Assembly: GCA_029268325.1 (NCBI GenBank)
Contig: JAJUGC010000189.1
Span: forward strand, 1 to 5,349
Direction: 5' to 3'
DNA length: 5,349 nucleotides
Source of the DNA: Gammaproteobacteria bacterium
GTDB taxonomy: Bacteria > Pseudomonadota > Gammaproteobacteria > Pseudomonadales > Oleiphilaceae
Shown here: piece by piece, positions 5,102 through 5,349 of the stretch
How positions within the stretch are numbered: position 1 is the stretch's first letter
Layout: every line of letters begins with the position of its first letter
The notes under the pieces: generated by a model
Told to the model about the DNA's origin: nothing
Databases searched by the model: none
What the model saw: only the letters and a program-made list of their open reading frames with translations
Program-made: the position numbers and the translations under genes

Positions 5102-5349
5102 TCAAAGGGCAGGGTGAGCCATATCCGCCCACAAACGACCATCCCGAGCCAGTAGCAAGGTTGCTGAAGGCGGGCCCCAGGTGCCTGCGGTATAGGGTTC
5201 GGGCCGGGATTCGTTCTGCGTCCAAAACTCCAGCACCGGATCCAGCCATTCCCAGGCTGCCATCAACTCATCCTGGCGCACGAAGAGGGTTTGGTTGCCC
5301 TCGATCACATCCATTAACAACCGCTCGTAGGCATCGGGCGTCCGCTCGG
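5102..5349 (-). CDS. zwf: Glucose-6-phosphate 1-dehydrogenase, C-terminal fragment (5' partial)
   Basis: This is the last 81 codons and TGA stop (5104-5102) of a minus-strand gene whose start lies beyond the right edge. The fragment contains the bacterial Zwf C-terminal signature: DAYERLLMDVIEGNQTLFVR, then DELMAAWEWLDPVLEFW, and YTAGTWGPPSATLLLARDGR. The full enzyme (about 490 residues) oxidises glucose-6-phosphate to 6-phosphogluconolactone with NAD(P)+ in the cytoplasm, feeding the oxidative pentose phosphate or Entner-Doudoroff route. The catalytic and nucleotide-binding parts are outside the window and cannot be checked. The gene faces the kinase gene tail to tail with a 5-base gap. pgl, which often follows zwf in gammaproteobacteria, is not immediately downstream here. 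Confidence 0.92.
   Translation of the reverse strand, partial: ERTPDAYERLLMDVIEGNQTLFVRQDELMAAWEWLDPVLEFWTQNESRPEPYTAGTWGPPSATLLLARDGRLWADMAHPAL

Noticed and set aside
5096..5110. Bidirectional terminator between the kinase gene and zwf
   Set aside because: The stem is only 4 bp with a 7-base loop and no T-tract on either strand.
4374..5249. Minus-strand 291-codon open frame opposite the end of the kinase gene and overlapping zwf
   Set aside because: It lies antisense to the receiver domains of the kinase and overlaps the zwf frame, with no recognisable motifs; it is a shadow of codon bias.

Overview
This 5.35 kb window looks like chromosomal DNA from a gammaproteobacterium, probably an environmental or marine lineage of the Oceanospirillales/Alteromonadales/Pseudomonadales type. 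This rests on protein style only (a Pseudomonas-like zwf C-terminus, a YfiR-family periplasmic protein, a GacS/BarA-style hybrid kinase) and on moderate-to-high GC. No genus can be named with confidence.

Layout. Positions 1-1609 (minus strand, 3' end cut by the window edge) hold a large gene. Its first ~400 residues are a PLP-dependent alpha-oxoamine synthase-type enzyme (BioF/Kbl/SPT/CqsA superfamily). It continues in frame into the beginning of a COG3146-like GNAT/FemAB-type acyltransferase domain. Positions 1610-2086 are a 477 bp divergent intergenic region rich in short repeats: a 13 bp motif in inverted orientation, a 9 bp direct repeat with 10 bp period, an imperfect dyad, and a rightward terminator-like hairpin that ends no visible gene. 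Positions 2087-2662 (plus) encode a secreted YfiR/DUF4154 protein. It overlaps by 8 bases the gene at 2655-5096, an 813-residue membrane-bound hybrid histidine kinase (TM - CHASE8-like sensor - TM - HAMP - HisKA - HATPase - degenerate receiver - intact receiver). After only 5 bases, the minus-strand 3' end of zwf (glucose-6-phosphate dehydrogenase, 5102-5349, 5' part outside) faces it.

How the genes may work together. The YfiR protein and the kinase form a translationally coupled pair. By analogy with YfiR-YfiN of Pseudomonas aeruginosa, the periplasmic protein probably controls the kinase through its CHASE8-type periplasmic domain, so the same sensory front end drives a phosphorelay instead of c-di-GMP synthesis. 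The kinase has no Hpt domain, so a separate phosphotransfer protein is expected. The divergent oxoamine synthase-acyltransferase fusion should make an acylated aminoketone or a related lipid-like small molecule. Its closeness to a sensor kinase recalls the cqsA-cqsS and lqsA-lqsS synthase/sensor loci, but a functional link is inference only. zwf is a housekeeping neighbour (oxidative pentose phosphate/Entner-Doudoroff entry).
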